From contig NZ_FNNU01000004.1 of assembly GCF_900106975.1 (NCBI RefSeq), positions 186,001 through 250,000 of the forward strand: a stretch of DNA of 64,000 bases, given 5' to 3'. The translations under genes and the position numbers were made by a program. Source of the DNA: Pseudomonas kuykendallii (lineage in GTDB: Bacteria > Pseudomonadota > Gammaproteobacteria > Pseudomonadales > Pseudomonadaceae). How positions within the stretch are numbered: position 1 is the stretch's first letter; the number at the start of each line of letters is the position of its first letter. Below the pieces are notes generated by a model, which saw only the letters and a list, made by a program, of their open reading frames with translations, made no database searches and was not told the DNA's origin. Shown here piece by piece: positions 8,930 to 19,178 of the stretch.

Positions 8930-9304
8930 TCAGCCGTTGACCCGCTCGAAGATCTTTTCGATCTTCTCTTTCAGTACCTGGGCCGTGAAGGGTTTGACCA
9001 CATACCCGTTCACGCCGGCCTGGGCCGCCTCGATGATCTGATCGCGCTTGGCTTCAGCAGTCACCATGAGCACGGGAAGGTGCTTGAGTCGATCATCGGC
9101 GCGCACCGCACGCAGCAGATCGATCCCGGACATGTTGGGCATGTTCCAGTCGGTGACCAGGAAGTCGAAGCTGCCGCTGTGCAGCATCGGTAATGCCGTG
9201 GTGCCGTCGTCGGCCTCCGCGGTATTGGTGAACCCCAGGTCACGCAGGAGGTTCTTGATGATCCGTCTCATCGTGGAGAAGTCGTCCACGATGAGGATTT
9301 TCAT
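8930..9304 (-). CDS. cheY: Chemotaxis response regulator CheY
   Basis: A 124-residue single-domain receiver with acidic pocket residues Asp7, Asp8 and phospho-acceptor Asp52 (VTDWNMP), Thr82 and Lys104 (VVKPF). Phosphorylated CheY binds FliM and FliN at the motor. The ATG at 9304 gives the usual CheY start, but the only strong ribosome site (GGAGGT at 9321-9326) is 16 bases away. A TTG at 9316, which would add four residues (MDKN), lies 4 bases from that site and is a real alternative. Confidence 0.96.
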   Translation of the reverse strand: MKILIVDDFSTMRRIIKNLLRDLGFTNTAEADDGTTALPMLHSGSFDFLVTDWNMPNMSGIDLLRAVRADDRLKHLPVLMVTAEAKRDQIIEAAQAGVNGYVVKPFTAQVLKEKIEKIFERVNG

Positions 9305-9383
9305 GTTCTTGTCCAAGTCGACCTCCGTACAATCCCAAACGCCGCCTCGCAGCGCGCGCCTCGCAAGCGTGAAACCGGCTGCC

Positions 9384-10133
9384 TCAGTGCGCGCGCCATT
9401 CAACCAGACGTGCCCGCAAACGCGCGGCACACTGGCTATGCAACTGGCTGACGCGCGACTCGCTGACCCCCAGCACCTCGCCGATTTCCTTCAGATTCAG
9501 TTCTTCGTCGTAGTACAGCGAAAGAACCAGCCGCTCGCGTTCCGGAAGATTGGCAATGGCGTCGGCCAAGGCCCTCTGGAAGCGGTCATCCTCCAGATCG
9601 CGGGCGGGTTCGTAATGGGTGAAGCTACCGTCCTCGTGCAGGCCCGAACCGTGCTCGCCTTCCTGCAGGAGGTCGTCGAAGCTGAACAGGCGGCTGCCCT
9701 GAGTGTCGCTCAGGATGCCGTAGTACTCTTCAAGACTCAATTTAAGTTCGGCCGCAACCTCTTGATCTTTAGCGTCTCTGCCCGTTCTCGCCTCGACGGC
9801 GCGGATGGCGTCGCTGACCATGCGGCTGTTGCGATGCACGGAACGCGGAGCCCAGTCGCCCTTGCGCACCTCGTCGAGCATCGCTCCACGGATACGGATT
9901 CCGGCGTAGGTCTCGAAGCTGGCGCCCTTGCCCGAGTCGTACTTCTTGGCAGCCTCGAGCAGGCCGATCATTCCGGCCTGCATCAGGTCCTCCACCTGCA
10001 CGCTGGCCGGAAGCCGGGCCAACAGGTGGTAGGCGATCCGCTTGACCAACGGTGCATAACGCTCGATGAGCTGAGTTTGCGAGTCCTTCGCCTGCGATTT
10101 GCTGTACATACGAAGTCCACTGGCGGCTGTCAT
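9384..10133 (-). CDS. fliA: Flagellar sigma factor FliA (sigma-28)
   Basis: A 249-residue sigma-28. Region 2 includes [18 protein letters not shown] and [18 protein letters not shown]; region 4 includes [21 protein letters not shown]. It directs late flagellar and chemotaxis promoters; sites matching its consensus lie before fliC, fliS and flgM in this window. FlgM, encoded at the right end, is its anti-sigma factor. The ATG overlaps the fleN stop by four bases (ATGA). Confidence 0.98.
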   Translation of the reverse strand: MTAASGLRMYSKSQAKDSQTQLIERYAPLVKRIAYHLLARLPASVQVEDLMQAGMIGLLEAAKKYDSGKGASFETYAGIRIRGAMLDEVRKGDWAPRSVHRNSRMVSDAIRAVEARTGRDAKDQEVAAELKLSLEEYYGILSDTQGSRLFSFDDLLQEGEHGSGLHEDGSFTHYEPARDLEDDRFQRALADAIANLPERERLVLSLYYDEELNLKEIGEVLGVSESRVSQLHSQCAARLRARLVEWRAH

Positions 10134-10963
10134 ACGGGTGAGTCTGCGGTAGTCGGTTTAACCAGACGCTCGACGAAAAACTCGAGGTGACCGCGCGGGT
10201 TGGCCGGCAACGGCCAGGTGTCGACTTTCTGCGCGATCGCCTTGAACGCCAGCGCACACTTGGAGCGCGGAAAAGCTTCATAGACGGCGCGCTGCTTCTG
10301 TACGGCTTTGCGCACCGACTCGTCGTAAGGCACGGCACCCACGTACTGCAGGGCGACGTCGAGGAAGCGGTCGGTGACCTTGGTGAGCTTAGCAAACAGA
10401 TTGCGACCTTCCTGGGGGCTGTGCGCCATATTCGCCAGCACCCGGAAACGGTTCATGCCGTAGTCGCGGTTGAGCAGTTTGATCAGCGCGTAGGCGTCGG
10501 TGATCGAGGTGGGTTCGTCGCAGACCACCACCAGCACTTCCTGGGCGGCGCGGACGAAGCTGACCACGCCGTCGCCGATCCCGGCCGCGGTGTCGATGAC
10601 CAGCACGTCGATGTTGTCGCTGATGTCGCTGAACGCCTGAATCAGACCGGCGTGCTGCATCGGCGTCAGCTGCACCATGCTCTGGGTGCCGGAAGCGGCC
10701 GGAACGATGCGCACGCCGCCCGGGCCTTGCAGCAGCACGTCACGCAGGTCGCAGTGGCCGTCGATGACATCGGCCAGGGTGCGCTTCGGCGACAGGCCGA
10801 GGAGCACGTCGACGTTGGCCAGACCCAGGTCGGCGTCGAGCAGCATCACCCGCCGACCGAGGTCGGCCAGGGCCAGCGACAGGTTGACGGACACGTTGGT
10901 CTTGCCAACGCCGCCCTTCCCACCGGTCACTGCGATCACTTGAACTGGATGCAAACTAGCCAT
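10130..10963 (-). CDS. fleN: Flagellar number regulator FleN (FlhG)
   Basis: A 277-residue MinD/ParA-type ATPase with KGGVGKT at residues 16-22 and a C-terminal region typical of FleN/FlhG. In Pseudomonas it binds FleQ, lowers flagellar gene expression and keeps the flagellum number at one or few. It lies between flhF and fliA as usual. I chose the ATG at 10963; a GTG three codons earlier (10972) is in frame and matches the N-terminus I recall for relatives, but its ribosome site would be too close. Confidence 0.96.
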   Translation of the reverse strand: MASLHPVQVIAVTGGKGGVGKTNVSVNLSLALADLGRRVMLLDADLGLANVDVLLGLSPKRTLADVIDGHCDLRDVLLQGPGGVRIVPAASGTQSMVQLTPMQHAGLIQAFSDISDNIDVLVIDTAAGIGDGVVSFVRAAQEVLVVVCDEPTSITDAYALIKLLNRDYGMNRFRVLANMAHSPQEGRNLFAKLTKVTDRFLDVALQYVGAVPYDESVRKAVQKQRAVYEAFPRSKCALAFKAIAQKVDTWPLPANPRGHLEFFVERLVKPTTADSPV

Positions 10964-11016
10964 TTCTCTCACACCTTGTCTGCGACTGAGGCAGGCAACT
11001 GTCTCTCGACGGTCAA

Positions 11017-12342
11017 TTAGCCGACGCGACGCGCCGAACTGTTATAGAGGCCGGCGAACATGTCGGCCATTGCATCTTCACTGGGTTCTTCCGGCGCCTG
11101 CAGGGCGACGGCGCGGCTCACCAGTTGATGACTGCGCGGAACGTGCAGATCATCCGGGATTCGCGGGCCATCGGCCAGATAGGCTACCGGCAGACGCTGG
11201 CTGATAGCCAGCCCGAGCACTTCGCCCAGGCTAGCCGCCTCGTCCAGCTTGGTCAGCATGCAACCGACCAGGCCGCAGCGCTTGTAGCTATGATACGCGG
11301 CCTTGAGCACCTGGCTCTGGCTGGTGGCCGCCATGACCAGGTAATTCTTCGATTTCAGGCCACGGCTGGCGAGCGCTTCGAGCTGCATGCGCAGGGCCGG
11401 GTCGTTGTTCGGCAGGCCGGCGGTGTCGATCAGGATCACGCGCTTCTTCGCCAACGGGGCCACGGCCTGGGTCAGCGAGCTGCCCGGATCGACCTGGGTC
11501 ACCGAGACGTTGAGGATGCGGCCAAGGGTCTTGAGCTGCTCCTGGGCACCGATGCGGTAGCTGTCCATGCTCACCAGCGCCACATGCTGGGCGCCGTACT
11601 TGAGCACGTAGCGCGCCGCCATCTTCGCCAGGGTGGTGGTCTTGCCCATGCCGGCCGGGCCGACCAGAGCGATCACGCCGCCCTCTTCCAGCGGCTCTTG
11701 GGCCGGAGTCTTGATCGCGTGGGCCAGGTAGGCGAGAACCATGCGCCAGGCCTGACGCGGTTCCTGAACCTGGCCGACCTTGTCCAGCAGCGCGCGGGCG
11801 ATTTCCGCCGGCAGGCCGAGGCGTTGCAGGCGACGCCAGAGGTTGGCCTGCTGCGGACGCTGACTCTGCATCTGGGTCCAGGCGAACGAGCCGAGCTGCA
11901 CTTCGATCAGTTCACGCAGGCCATTGAGTTCGTGGCGCATGGCATCCAGCGCACGCGAATCACCGGCCGGAGCGGCGGCGACGGCGGCCGGCTGTGCCGG
12001 GACCTGCGGACGCGCGGTGACCTTGGAGGTCGGCAGCTCGGGGGCAACCAACGGTTCGTTGGCGAACAGCTGGCGGTCCTTGACCACTTCGCCAGCGGCG
12101 CGCACGGCCAGTTCGGCGTGGGCCGACGCGATCTTCGCCTGGGTCTTGCGCAGCTCGGCCTCAAGCTCGGCGTTCGGCTGGCGTACCGGCTCGGACGGCA
12201 TCTGGTAGTCGAGCGCGGCAGTCAGCTCCACGCCGCCGGCAACCCGGCGGTTGGCGATGATCGCGGCATCGGCCCCGAGCTCATCACGAACCAGCTTCAT
12301 GGCTTGACGCATGTCGGCGGCGAAGAAGCGTTTCACTTGCAT
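11017..12342 (-). CDS. flhF: Flagellar GTPase FlhF
   Basis: A 441-residue SRP-type GTPase that sets polar flagellum placement. The N-terminal basic region (1-60) is followed by a variable linker, an N-domain-like part and the G domain from about 220, with G1 GPAGMGKT at 228-235. Later GTPase motifs include LIDTAG and TKLDEA. It lies 12 bases after flhA and 54 bases before fleN. Confidence 0.97.
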   Translation of the reverse strand: MQVKRFFAADMRQAMKLVRDELGADAAIIANRRVAGGVELTAALDYQMPSEPVRQPNAELEAELRKTQAKIASAHAELAVRAAGEVVKDRQLFANEPLVAPELPTSKVTARPQVPAQPAAVAAAPAGDSRALDAMRHELNGLRELIEVQLGSFAWTQMQSQRPQQANLWRRLQRLGLPAEIARALLDKVGQVQEPRQAWRMVLAYLAHAIKTPAQEPLEEGGVIALVGPAGMGKTTTLAKMAARYVLKYGAQHVALVSMDSYRIGAQEQLKTLGRILNVSVTQVDPGSSLTQAVAPLAKKRVILIDTAGLPNNDPALRMQLEALASRGLKSKNYLVMAATSQSQVLKAAYHSYKRCGLVGCMLTKLDEAASLGEVLGLAISQRLPVAYLADGPRIPDDLHVPRSHQLVSRAVALQAPEEPSEDAMADMFAGLYNSSARRVG

Positions 12343-12354
12343 GGCCTGTTAACC

Positions 12355-14478
12355 TCAGTTTTGTCCCACGGTGGCGACGATGGTGACCTGCTTGTTGTCC
12401 GGGATTTCCTGGTAGGCCAGTACGTGCATGTTCGGCACGGCCAGTCGAGCAAACCGCGAGAGCATCGCCCGGATCGGACCGGCTACCAGCAGGATCGCCG
12501 GTTTGCCCATCATCTCCTGACGCTGCGCCGCCTCCACCAGGGAACGCTGCAGCTTCTCGGCCATGCCAGGTTCGAGGAGGATGCCATCCTCGGAGCCCTG
12601 ACCGGCCTTGTGAAGACTATTGAGCAATATCTGTTCCAACCTTGGATCGAGCGTGATGACAGGCATCTCCGGCTCTAGTCCCACAACGGTTTGCACGATT
12701 GAGCGGGCCAGCGCGACGCGGACCGCTGCAACCATGGCGGCGGGATCTTGACTCTTCGCAGCGACGTTCGCGATGGCTTCGGCGATGGTGCGGATATCGC
12801 GAACCGGAACCTGTTCGTTGAGCAGCGCCTGCAACACCTTGAGCAGCGTGGACAGCGAAATCATCCCCGGCACCAGCTCTTCGGCCAGCTTCGGCGAGCT
12901 CTTCGCCAGCAGTTGCAGCAGTTGCTGGACTTCTTCGTGGCCAAGCAGCTCGTGGGCATGCTTGTTCAGCACCTGATTGAGGTGAGTGGCGACCACGGTG
13001 CTGGCGTCGACCACGGTGTAGCCAAGCGATTGCGCCTGGTCGCGCTGGCTGGGGTCGATCCAGACCGCCTCCAGGCCGAACGCCGGATCTTTGGCGGCGA
13101 TGCCGTTGAGGCTGCCGAATACCTGGCCAGGGTTGATCGCCAGTTCGCGATCGGGATAGATCTCCGCCTCGGCGACGCTGACACCCATCAGGGTCAGGCG
13201 GTAGGCGTTGGGCAGCAGGTCGAGGTTGTCGCGGATGTGCACGGACGGCATGAGGAAGCCCATCTCCTGGGAGAGCTTCTTGCGTACCCCCTTGATCCGC
13301 GCCAGCAGCTGGCCACCCTGGTTGCGGTCGACCAGTGGAATCAGCCGATAACCCACTTCCAGACCGACCATATCCACCGGGGTGACGTCGTCCCAGCCGA
13401 GCTCCTTGGTTTCCTGCGCGCGCTGGGCGGGGATCAGTTCCTGCTGGCGGGCGGTTTCCTGGACCTCGGCTTCCTTGGCCTTGTTGGCCTTGTTCCAGAT
13501 CATGTAGGCGCCACCGGCGGCTATCAGGCCCAGACCGATGAAGGGCACGTGCGGCATGCCGGGAACCAGGCCCATGGCGACCATGATCAGCGCCGATACG
13601 GCCAGTGCCTTGGGCGAGGTGAACATCTGCCGGTTGACCTGCTGCCCCATGTCCTCGGAGCTGGACACGCGGGTCACCATGATCGCGGCGGCGGTCGACA
13701 GTAGCAGCGACGGAATCTGCGCGACCAGGCCGTCACCGATGGTCAGCAGTGCGTAGATGCGGCCGGCATCGCCGAACGACAGGTCGTGCTGGAGAATGCC
13801 GATGCCCATGCCGCCGATGAGGTTGATGAAGAGGATCAACAGGCCGGCGACGGCGTCACCGCGGACGAATTTGCTGGCACCGTCCATCGAACCGTAGAAG
13901 TCGGCTTCCTGACCCACTTCCTGGCGGCGCAGCTTGGCTTGCGCCTGGTCGATGATGCCGGCGTTGAGGTCGGCGTCGATGGCCATCTGTTTGCCCGGCA
14001 TGGCGTCGAGGGTGAAGCGCGCGCTCACCTCGGAAATACGCCCGGCACCCTTGGTGACCACCACGAAGTTGATGATCATCAGGATCGCGAACACGACCAC
14101 GCCGACCACGTAGTTGCCGCCGACGACCACGTCGCCGAAGGCCTGGATCACCTTGCCCGCGGCGTGGTGACCTTCCTGGCCGTGAAGCAGCACGACGCGG
14201 CTGGAGGCCACGTTCAACGCCAGACGCAGCAGCGTGGAGACCAGCAGGATGGTCGGGAAAACCGCGAAATCCAGCGGTCGCAACGCGTACACGCTGACCA
14301 GCAGAACGACGATCGACAGGGCGATGTTGAAGGTGAAGAACACATCCAGGAGGAAGGCAGGCACCGGCAGGATCATCATGCCGAGCATCACCAGTACCAG
14401 CAGCGGCACCCCGAGGTTGCCACGGCCGGCGCCGATCGCATTCATTCGCATGTTGTTGAACAGCTGAGTGCGTTCCAC
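12355..14478 (-). CDS. flhA: Flagellar export gate protein FlhA
   Basis: A 707-residue export gate component. About eight membrane helices fill residues 20-320, with the FHIPEP signature at 144-174 ([20 protein letters not shown] and onwards). The cytoplasmic C-terminal half forms the ring that docks substrates and chaperones. Length and order are typical for Pseudomonas. A sigma-54 site lies 62 bases upstream, so flhA starts a transcription unit that runs at least into flhF-fleN-fliA. Confidence 0.98.
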   Translation of the reverse strand: MERTQLFNNMRMNAIGAGRGNLGVPLLVLVMLGMMILPVPAFLLDVFFTFNIALSIVVLLVSVYALRPLDFAVFPTILLVSTLLRLALNVASSRVVLLHGQEGHHAAGKVIQAFGDVVVGGNYVVGVVVFAILMIINFVVVTKGAGRISEVSARFTLDAMPGKQMAIDADLNAGIIDQAQAKLRRQEVGQEADFYGSMDGASKFVRGDAVAGLLILFINLIGGMGIGILQHDLSFGDAGRIYALLTIGDGLVAQIPSLLLSTAAAIMVTRVSSSEDMGQQVNRQMFTSPKALAVSALIMVAMGLVPGMPHVPFIGLGLIAAGGAYMIWNKANKAKEAEVQETARQQELIPAQRAQETKELGWDDVTPVDMVGLEVGYRLIPLVDRNQGGQLLARIKGVRKKLSQEMGFLMPSVHIRDNLDLLPNAYRLTLMGVSVAEAEIYPDRELAINPGQVFGSLNGIAAKDPAFGLEAVWIDPSQRDQAQSLGYTVVDASTVVATHLNQVLNKHAHELLGHEEVQQLLQLLAKSSPKLAEELVPGMISLSTLLKVLQALLNEQVPVRDIRTIAEAIANVAAKSQDPAAMVAAVRVALARSIVQTVVGLEPEMPVITLDPRLEQILLNSLHKAGQGSEDGILLEPGMAEKLQRSLVEAAQRQEMMGKPAILLVAGPIRAMLSRFARLAVPNMHVLAYQEIPDNKQVTIVATVGQN

Positions 14479-14539
14479 CCGATTCTCCTAGCCCGATCCA
14501 AACAATCTTTTGACGCCAGTGGGCGTGCGCCAATGCCAG

Positions 14540-14555
14540 TGCAAGAGCCCGGCCA
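14540..14555 (-). promoter_or_regulatory. Sigma-54 promoter for flhA
   Basis: Read on the minus strand: TGGCCGGGCTCTTGCA. GG and GC are separated by exactly 10 bases and the -12 element TTGCA is perfect. The predicted start is near 14529, about 50 bases before the flhA ATG. FleQ/RpoN control of flhA is established in Pseudomonas. Confidence 0.8.
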
Positions 14556-14697
14556 ACTTGGAGAACCCAATGAAGATCAATGGCTTGCGGTAGGCGCAAA
14601 CCATTGGCGGGCGCTACGGAGAACCGCGCTGGCGGCGGGGAGTCAGAACACTGTCGGCGGGCAACGACGCGCGCCGCAGGTTGCAAGGAGCCACTTC

Positions 14698-15219
14698 ATG
14701 AAGAACTGGATGATCGCCGCACTCGTAGGCGGCTGCGCACTCAGCGCCCAGGCGGAAAGCCTTTCGATTCCGATGAACATCGTCAGCGCCAACGGCATTG
14801 GCGAAAAGGTCGGCACGGTAAGCGTCGAGGAAACCCCGTATGGCCTGGTGTTCACCCCGCAACTGGCGGGCCTGGCGCAAGGCATTCACGGTTTCCACAT
14901 TCACGCCAAGGCGAGTTGCGACGCCGCCCTCAAGGACGGCAAGCCCTCCGCGGCAGAAGCCGCCGGCGGCCATTGGGACCCGAAGGAGACTGGCAAGCAC
15001 GGCGCGCCCTGGGGCGATGGCCACCTCGGCGACCTCCCTGCCCTGCTGGTGACCGCCGACGGCAAGGCGATGCAGCCGGTGCTCGCACCCCGCCTGAAGA
15101 GCCTGGCGGAGATCAAGGGTCATGCGCTGATGATTCACCAGGCCGGAGACAACCACTCCGACCATCCGCAGCCACTGGGCGGTGGCGGCGCGAGAATGGC
15201 CTGCGGGGTCATCCGGTAA
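14698..15219 (+). CDS. sodC: Periplasmic Cu/Zn superoxide dismutase SodC
   Basis: A 173-residue Cu/Zn superoxide dismutase with a signal peptide (about 1-19, ALSAQA then E). Metal ligands fit the bacterial SodC pattern: His67 and His69 (HGFHIH), His92, His101, His109, Asp112 and His147. Cys74 and Cys169 can form the usual disulfide, and Arg166 is the active-site arginine. It converts periplasmic superoxide to peroxide and oxygen. AAGGAG lies 7 bases before the ATG. It is the only plus-strand gene among the fli/flh genes; it diverges from flhA and converges on flhB with 25 bases between stops. Confidence 0.96.
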   Translation: MKNWMIAALVGGCALSAQAESLSIPMNIVSANGIGEKVGTVSVEETPYGLVFTPQLAGLAQGIHGFHIHAKASCDAALKDGKPSAAEAAGGHWDPKETGKHGAPWGDGHLGDLPALLVTADGKAMQPVLAPRLKSLAEIKGHALMIHQAGDNHSDHPQPLGGGGARMACGVIR

Positions 15220-15244
15220 CGCCGCGAAACGCGGGAGCGGACTA

Positions 15245-16381
15245 TCACTCGTCGCGACGAAGGTCCGGTGGAATCGGCAGATCGGGCAGCGGCGTGGGCC
15301 GCTTGCCCTTGCCGGAGCGGAACTGCTTGAGCTGGTAGACGTAAGCCAGCACCTGCGCGACCGCCAGGTACAGGCCCGCCGGGATTTCCTGATCGACCTC
15401 GGTGGAGTAGTACACCGAACGCGCCAGCGCCGGTGACTCCATCAGCAGCACCTTGTGCTCCTGGGCGATCTCGCGAATCTTCAGCGCGAGGAAGTCGCCG
15501 CCCTTGGCCAGTACGACCGGCGCCGTACCCTTGGTCGGGTCGTACTTCAGGGCGACCGCGAAGTGCGTCGGGTTGGTGATCACCACGTCGGCCTCCGGCA
15601 CCGCCTGCATCATCCGCCGTTCGGCCATTTGCCGCTGCATCTGGCGGATCTTGCCCTTGACCTCGGGCTTGCCTTCGCTGTCCTTGTACTCGTCCTTGAT
15701 CTCCTGCTTGGTCATCATCAGCTTCTGCTTGTTGTCCCAGAGCTGGAACGGCACATCCACCGCCGCAATCAGGATCAGCCCGGAGGCCATCCACAGCGCG
15801 CTATTGCCAAGCACCTCGACGGCGTGGCCAAGCGCCGTTTCCAGCGGCTGGCCGGACAGCGCCAGCAGGTCGTTGCGGTCGTTGGAGAGCACCACGATGC
15901 CGACCATGAGCGTAATGCTGAACTTGGCCAGCGCCTTGACCAGCTCGATCACCGACTTCTTGGAGAACATCCGCGCCAGGCCGGGACCGGGATTCATCCG
16001 ACCGAACTTGGGCACCATGGTCTTGGTGGAAAACATCCAGCCGCCGAGCGCGATGTTGCCGACAATCGATGCCGCCAGCAGCACCGCGAGGATCGGCGCC
16101 AGCGCCTTGATCGCCATGGTGCCCGCCTTGAGCAGCAGCAGCGCCATGCTGCCGGTGTCCATCAGCGTGTCGCGGCTGATGCTCAAGCAACCACGCATGA
16201 GGTCGACCAGTGCGCTGGCCAGGTCGCCACCGTAGATCATCAGCGCGATCACCCCGGACATCACCACCACCAGCGTGCTCAGCTCCCGGGAGCGGGCGAT
16301 CTGCCCCTCCTCCCGCGACTCGCGCAGGCGTTTCTCGGTGGGTTCCTCGCTTTTGTCGGCACCGCTCTCGCTTTCAGCCAT
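15245..16381 (-). CDS. flhB: Flagellar export switch protein FlhB
   Basis: A 378-residue export gate protein. It has a basic N-terminus, four membrane helices (about 30-210) and a cytoplasmic domain with the self-cleavage motif NPTH at 270-273. Cleavage there allows FliK to switch export from rod/hook to filament substrates. It closes the fliLMNOPQR-flhB run, 3 bases after fliR. sodC separates it from flhA. Confidence 0.98.
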   Translation of the reverse strand: MAESESGADKSEEPTEKRLRESREEGQIARSRELSTLVVVMSGVIALMIYGGDLASALVDLMRGCLSISRDTLMDTGSMALLLLKAGTMAIKALAPILAVLLAASIVGNIALGGWMFSTKTMVPKFGRMNPGPGLARMFSKKSVIELVKALAKFSITLMVGIVVLSNDRNDLLALSGQPLETALGHAVEVLGNSALWMASGLILIAAVDVPFQLWDNKQKLMMTKQEIKDEYKDSEGKPEVKGKIRQMQRQMAERRMMQAVPEADVVITNPTHFAVALKYDPTKGTAPVVLAKGGDFLALKIREIAQEHKVLLMESPALARSVYYSTEVDQEIPAGLYLAVAQVLAYVYQLKQFRSGKGKRPTPLPDLPIPPDLRRDE

Positions 16382-16384
16382 CGC

Positions 16385-17161
16385 TCACCTCGCCTGCGCC
16401 AGATCGCGCAGCATCGCCAGGGCCACGCTGGAGAGATTCTGGTACTGATTGAGGGTATCGGCCATGCCGATCCAGACCACCACCAGGCCGAAGGTCAAGG
16501 TCAGCGGAAAGCCGACGGAGAAGATGTTCAGCTGCGGCGCTGCGCGGGTCATCACGCCGAACGCCAGGTTGACCACCAGCAGCGCGGTCACCACCGGCAG
16601 GGAAATCAGCAGCCCGGCGCCGAGCACCCAGCTGAGCTTTCCGACCAATTCCCAGTAGTGTCCGACCAGCATTCCGCTGCCCACCGGCAGCGTCACGAAG
16701 CTCTCGGTGATCACCTCGAAGACCACCAGATGGCCGTTCATGGCGAGAAACAGCAGCGTGGTGAGCATCGTCAGGAGCTGGCCCAGCACCGGCACGGAAA
16801 TCCCGTTGGCGGGGTCGACCATCGCGGCGAAGCCGATACCCATCTGGATTGAGAGAATCTGGCCAATCACCGTGTACACATGGAAGAACAGTTGCAGCAT
16901 GAAGCCGAACATCGCGCCGATCAGCACTTCCTGGGCGATCAGCAGCAGCGAGCGCAGGTTGAGCGCATCGACCTCCGGCATCGGCGGAAGGGTCGGCACG
17001 ATGACCACGGTGATCGCCAGCGCCAGGTACAGCCGCACCCGGGTCGGGACCAGCTGGGTGCCGAAGATCGGCATCACCATCAGCAGCGAGGAGATCCGGA
17101 ACAGCGGCAGCAGGAAGCTGGAGATCCAGCCGCCGATCTGGCCGTTGGAAAGCTCGAGCAT
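16385..17161 (-). CDS. fliR: Flagellar export gate protein FliR
   Basis: A 258-residue integral membrane protein with about six hydrophobic helices, part of the FliPQR export gate. The frame is open 24 codons further, but that part lies over fliQ. The ATG at 17161 (MLELSNGQI) is 2 bases after the fliQ stop and gives the normal length. Confidence 0.96.
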   Translation of the reverse strand: MLELSNGQIGGWISSFLLPLFRISSLLMVMPIFGTQLVPTRVRLYLALAITVVIVPTLPPMPEVDALNLRSLLLIAQEVLIGAMFGFMLQLFFHVYTVIGQILSIQMGIGFAAMVDPANGISVPVLGQLLTMLTTLLFLAMNGHLVVFEVITESFVTLPVGSGMLVGHYWELVGKLSWVLGAGLLISLPVVTALLVVNLAFGVMTRAAPQLNIFSVGFPLTLTFGLVVVWIGMADTLNQYQNLSSVALAMLRDLAQAR

Positions 17162-17163
17162 CG

Positions 17164-17433
17164 CTAGCCGATCACCAGCGGAATGTTCTGTATCAGCGTC
17201 GTGGTGTACTCCATCAGTTGCCGGACCATCCACGGCCCGCCGACGATCAGCGTCAGCAGCATCACCAGCAGGCGCGGCAGGAAGCTAAGGGTCTGTTCGT
17301 TGATCTGCGTCGCCGCCTGGAACATGGCGACGACGAGGCCCACCAGCAGGCTCGGCAGCACCAGGATGCCGACCATCACCGTGATCATCCACAGCGCTTC
17401 GCGAAAGATGTCCACCGCCACTTCGGGTGTCAT
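17164..17433 (-). CDS. fliQ: Flagellar export gate protein FliQ
   Basis: An 89-residue protein with two membrane helices (about 13-38 and 50-75), the expected size and shape for FliQ. The patterns VAMFQAATQINEQTL and GGPWMV are typical. It assembles with FliP and FliR into the export gate inside the MS ring. It is 43 bases from fliP and 2 bases from fliR. Confidence 0.97.
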   Translation of the reverse strand: MTPEVAVDIFREALWMITVMVGILVLPSLLVGLVVAMFQAATQINEQTLSFLPRLLVMLLTLIVGGPWMVRQLMEYTTTLIQNIPLVIG

Positions 17434-17476
17434 GTGTGCCTCCTGGCCGCCGGGCGGCCGAAATGTGCCGCTGCCG

Positions 17477-18241
17477 CTAAAGGGTGCCGAAGCTGCCCGC
17501 CAGGGTGCCGATGATCAGGCCCCAGCCGTCGATCAGCACGAACAGCATGATCTTGAAGGGCAACGAGATGATCATCGGCGAGAGCATCATCATGCCCATC
17601 GCCATCAGCACGCTGGCCACCACCATGTCGATGATGAGGAACGGAATGAAGATCATGAAGCCGATCTGGAACGCCGTCTTCAGCTCGGAGGTGACGAACG
17701 CCGGCACCAGGATGGTCAGGGGCGCGTCCTGCGGGCTGGCGATGTCGGTGCGCTTGGAGAGGCGCATGAACAGGTCGAGATCGCTCTCCCGCGTCTGCCC
17801 GAGCATGAAGTTCTTCAGCGGGCCCTGCGCCTTGGCGATCGCATCCTGGGCGGTCATCTGCTCATTCAGGTAGGGCTGCAGCGCCTCGCGGTTCACCTGG
17901 TCGAACACCGGCGCCATGATGAACAGCGTGAGGAACATCGCCAGGCCGATGAGTATCTGGTTGGACGGCGTCTGTTGCAGACCAAGCGCCTGACGCAGGA
18001 TCGAGAAGACGATGATGATGCGGGTGAAGCTGGTCATCAGCATGACGAACGCCGGGATGAAGCTCAGCGCGGTCATGATCAGCAGGATCTGCAGGCTGAC
18101 CGAATACTCCTGCTGCCCCTGCGGGTTGGTCGACAGCGTGATCGCCGGGACCGACAGCGGATTGGCGCTATTCACGGCCTCCTGGCCGAACGCCAGGGGC
18201 GCCGCGATCAGCACGAACAGGGTCAGCAACAAACGCCACAT
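17477..18241 (-). CDS. fliP: Flagellar export gate protein FliP
   Basis: A 254-residue protein with a cleavable signal peptide (about 1-20) and four membrane helices. Family patterns include [32 protein letters not shown] and [18 protein letters not shown]. The ATG at 18241 shares a base with the fliO stop (TGATG). A TTG one codon earlier is in frame but less likely. Confidence 0.97.
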   Translation of the reverse strand: MWRLLLTLFVLIAAPLAFGQEAVNSANPLSVPAITLSTNPQGQQEYSVSLQILLIMTALSFIPAFVMLMTSFTRIIIVFSILRQALGLQQTPSNQILIGLAMFLTLFIMAPVFDQVNREALQPYLNEQMTAQDAIAKAQGPLKNFMLGQTRESDLDLFMRLSKRTDIASPQDAPLTILVPAFVTSELKTAFQIGFMIFIPFLIIDMVVASVLMAMGMMMLSPMIISLPFKIMLFVLIDGWGLIIGTLAGSFGTL

Positions 18242-18672
18242 CAATTCTTATCCTTGTCCTTGTCTTTACCGAGCAGCTCCATCAGGCGCTGGGCGAACTC
18301 CGGCGACGCCGGCTCTGCGTCGGCGACCAGCACCGGCTCGGCGAGCACGTGCAGCGGCGTGATGCGGCCGGGCGAGATTCCCAGCAGCACCTGCTCGCGG
18401 CCGACCTGCACCAGCAGCAGACGGTCGCGCGGGCCGAGCGCCTGGCTGGACACCAGCTTGATCGCCTGGCTGCCGCGCGGGCCGATCTGCTGCACGCGGC
18501 GCAGCGCCCAGGCGAGCAGGAAGATCAGCCCGATCACCAGCAGCAGGCCGAGCAGCATCTGCCCGATCTGGCTGCCGAGGCTGCCGTTGCCCGGCAACGC
18601 GGCGCTGCCCGTTTCGGCGGCCAGCGCGGAGAGTGGCAAACCGAAGAGTACGGCGAGGGCGGCTCTGCTCAT
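18241..18672 (-). CDS. fliO: Flagellar export assembly protein FliO
   Basis: A 143-residue bitopic membrane protein. It has an N-terminal signal-like segment (1-18), a strong membrane helix (about 37-57) and a cytoplasmic part with the FliO pattern [13 protein letters not shown]. The C-terminus is a lysine/aspartate tail (KDKDKDK). FliO helps assemble the FliP ring. It starts 2 bases after fliN and overlaps fliP by one base. Confidence 0.95.
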   Translation of the reverse strand: MSRAALAVLFGLPLSALAAETGSAALPGNGSLGSQIGQMLLGLLLVIGLIFLLAWALRRVQQIGPRGSQAIKLVSSQALGPRDRLLLVQVGREQVLLGISPGRITPLHVLAEPVLVADAEPASPEFAQRLMELLGKDKDKDKN

Positions 18673-18674
18673 GC

Positions 18675-19133
18675 TCAGCTCAGCTTCTTGATGCGTTCGC
18701 TGGGGCTGATCACGTCGGTCAGGCGGATGCCGAACTTCTCGTTGACCACCACCACTTCGCCATGCGCGATCAGCGTGCCGTTGACCAGCACGTCGAGCGG
18801 CTCGCCCGCCAGGCGATCCAGTTCGATCACCGAGCCCTGGTTCAGCTGCAGCAGGTTGCGAATGGTGATGTCGGTGTTGCCGACCTCCATCGAGATCGAC
18901 ACCGGAATGTCGAGGATCACGTCCAGGTTCGGGCCGTCCAGGCTGACCGGCGCGTTGGAGCGCGGCACGCTGCCGAACTCCTCCATCTGCGCCCGCGGCG
19001 CGGGCGGCGCCGCGCTCTGCGAGAGCATGGCGTCGATATCGTCCTGGTCGGCGTCGCCGGCCTCGGCAAGTGCCGCGGCCCATTCATCGGCCAGTGCTTT
19101 CTCCTCGGGGGAGGTGTCTTGATCGTCTGCCAT
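18675..19133 (-). CDS. fliN: Flagellar motor switch protein FliN
   Basis: A 152-residue C-ring protein. The acidic N-terminal half includes DQDDIDAMLSQ, which resembles the CheY-binding motif of FliM. The C-terminal SpoA domain (about 70-150) has VPVSISMEVGNTDITIRN and the typical end RLTDVISPSERIKKL. It takes part in rotation switching and docks FliH/FliI export complexes. Confidence 0.97.
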   Translation of the reverse strand: MADDQDTSPEEKALADEWAAALAEAGDADQDDIDAMLSQSAAPPAPRAQMEEFGSVPRSNAPVSLDGPNLDVILDIPVSISMEVGNTDITIRNLLQLNQGSVIELDRLAGEPLDVLVNGTLIAHGEVVVVNEKFGIRLTDVISPSERIKKLS

Positions 19134-19178
19134 CGGTGTTCCTCGGCTGGCTCTGAAAAGGGAATGGAGACGCCCGCC

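Noticed and set aside
13786-14697. N-terminal extension of the sodC frame across flhA
   Set aside because: The extension is antisense to flhA. A signal peptide and AAGGAG fix the SodC start at 14698.
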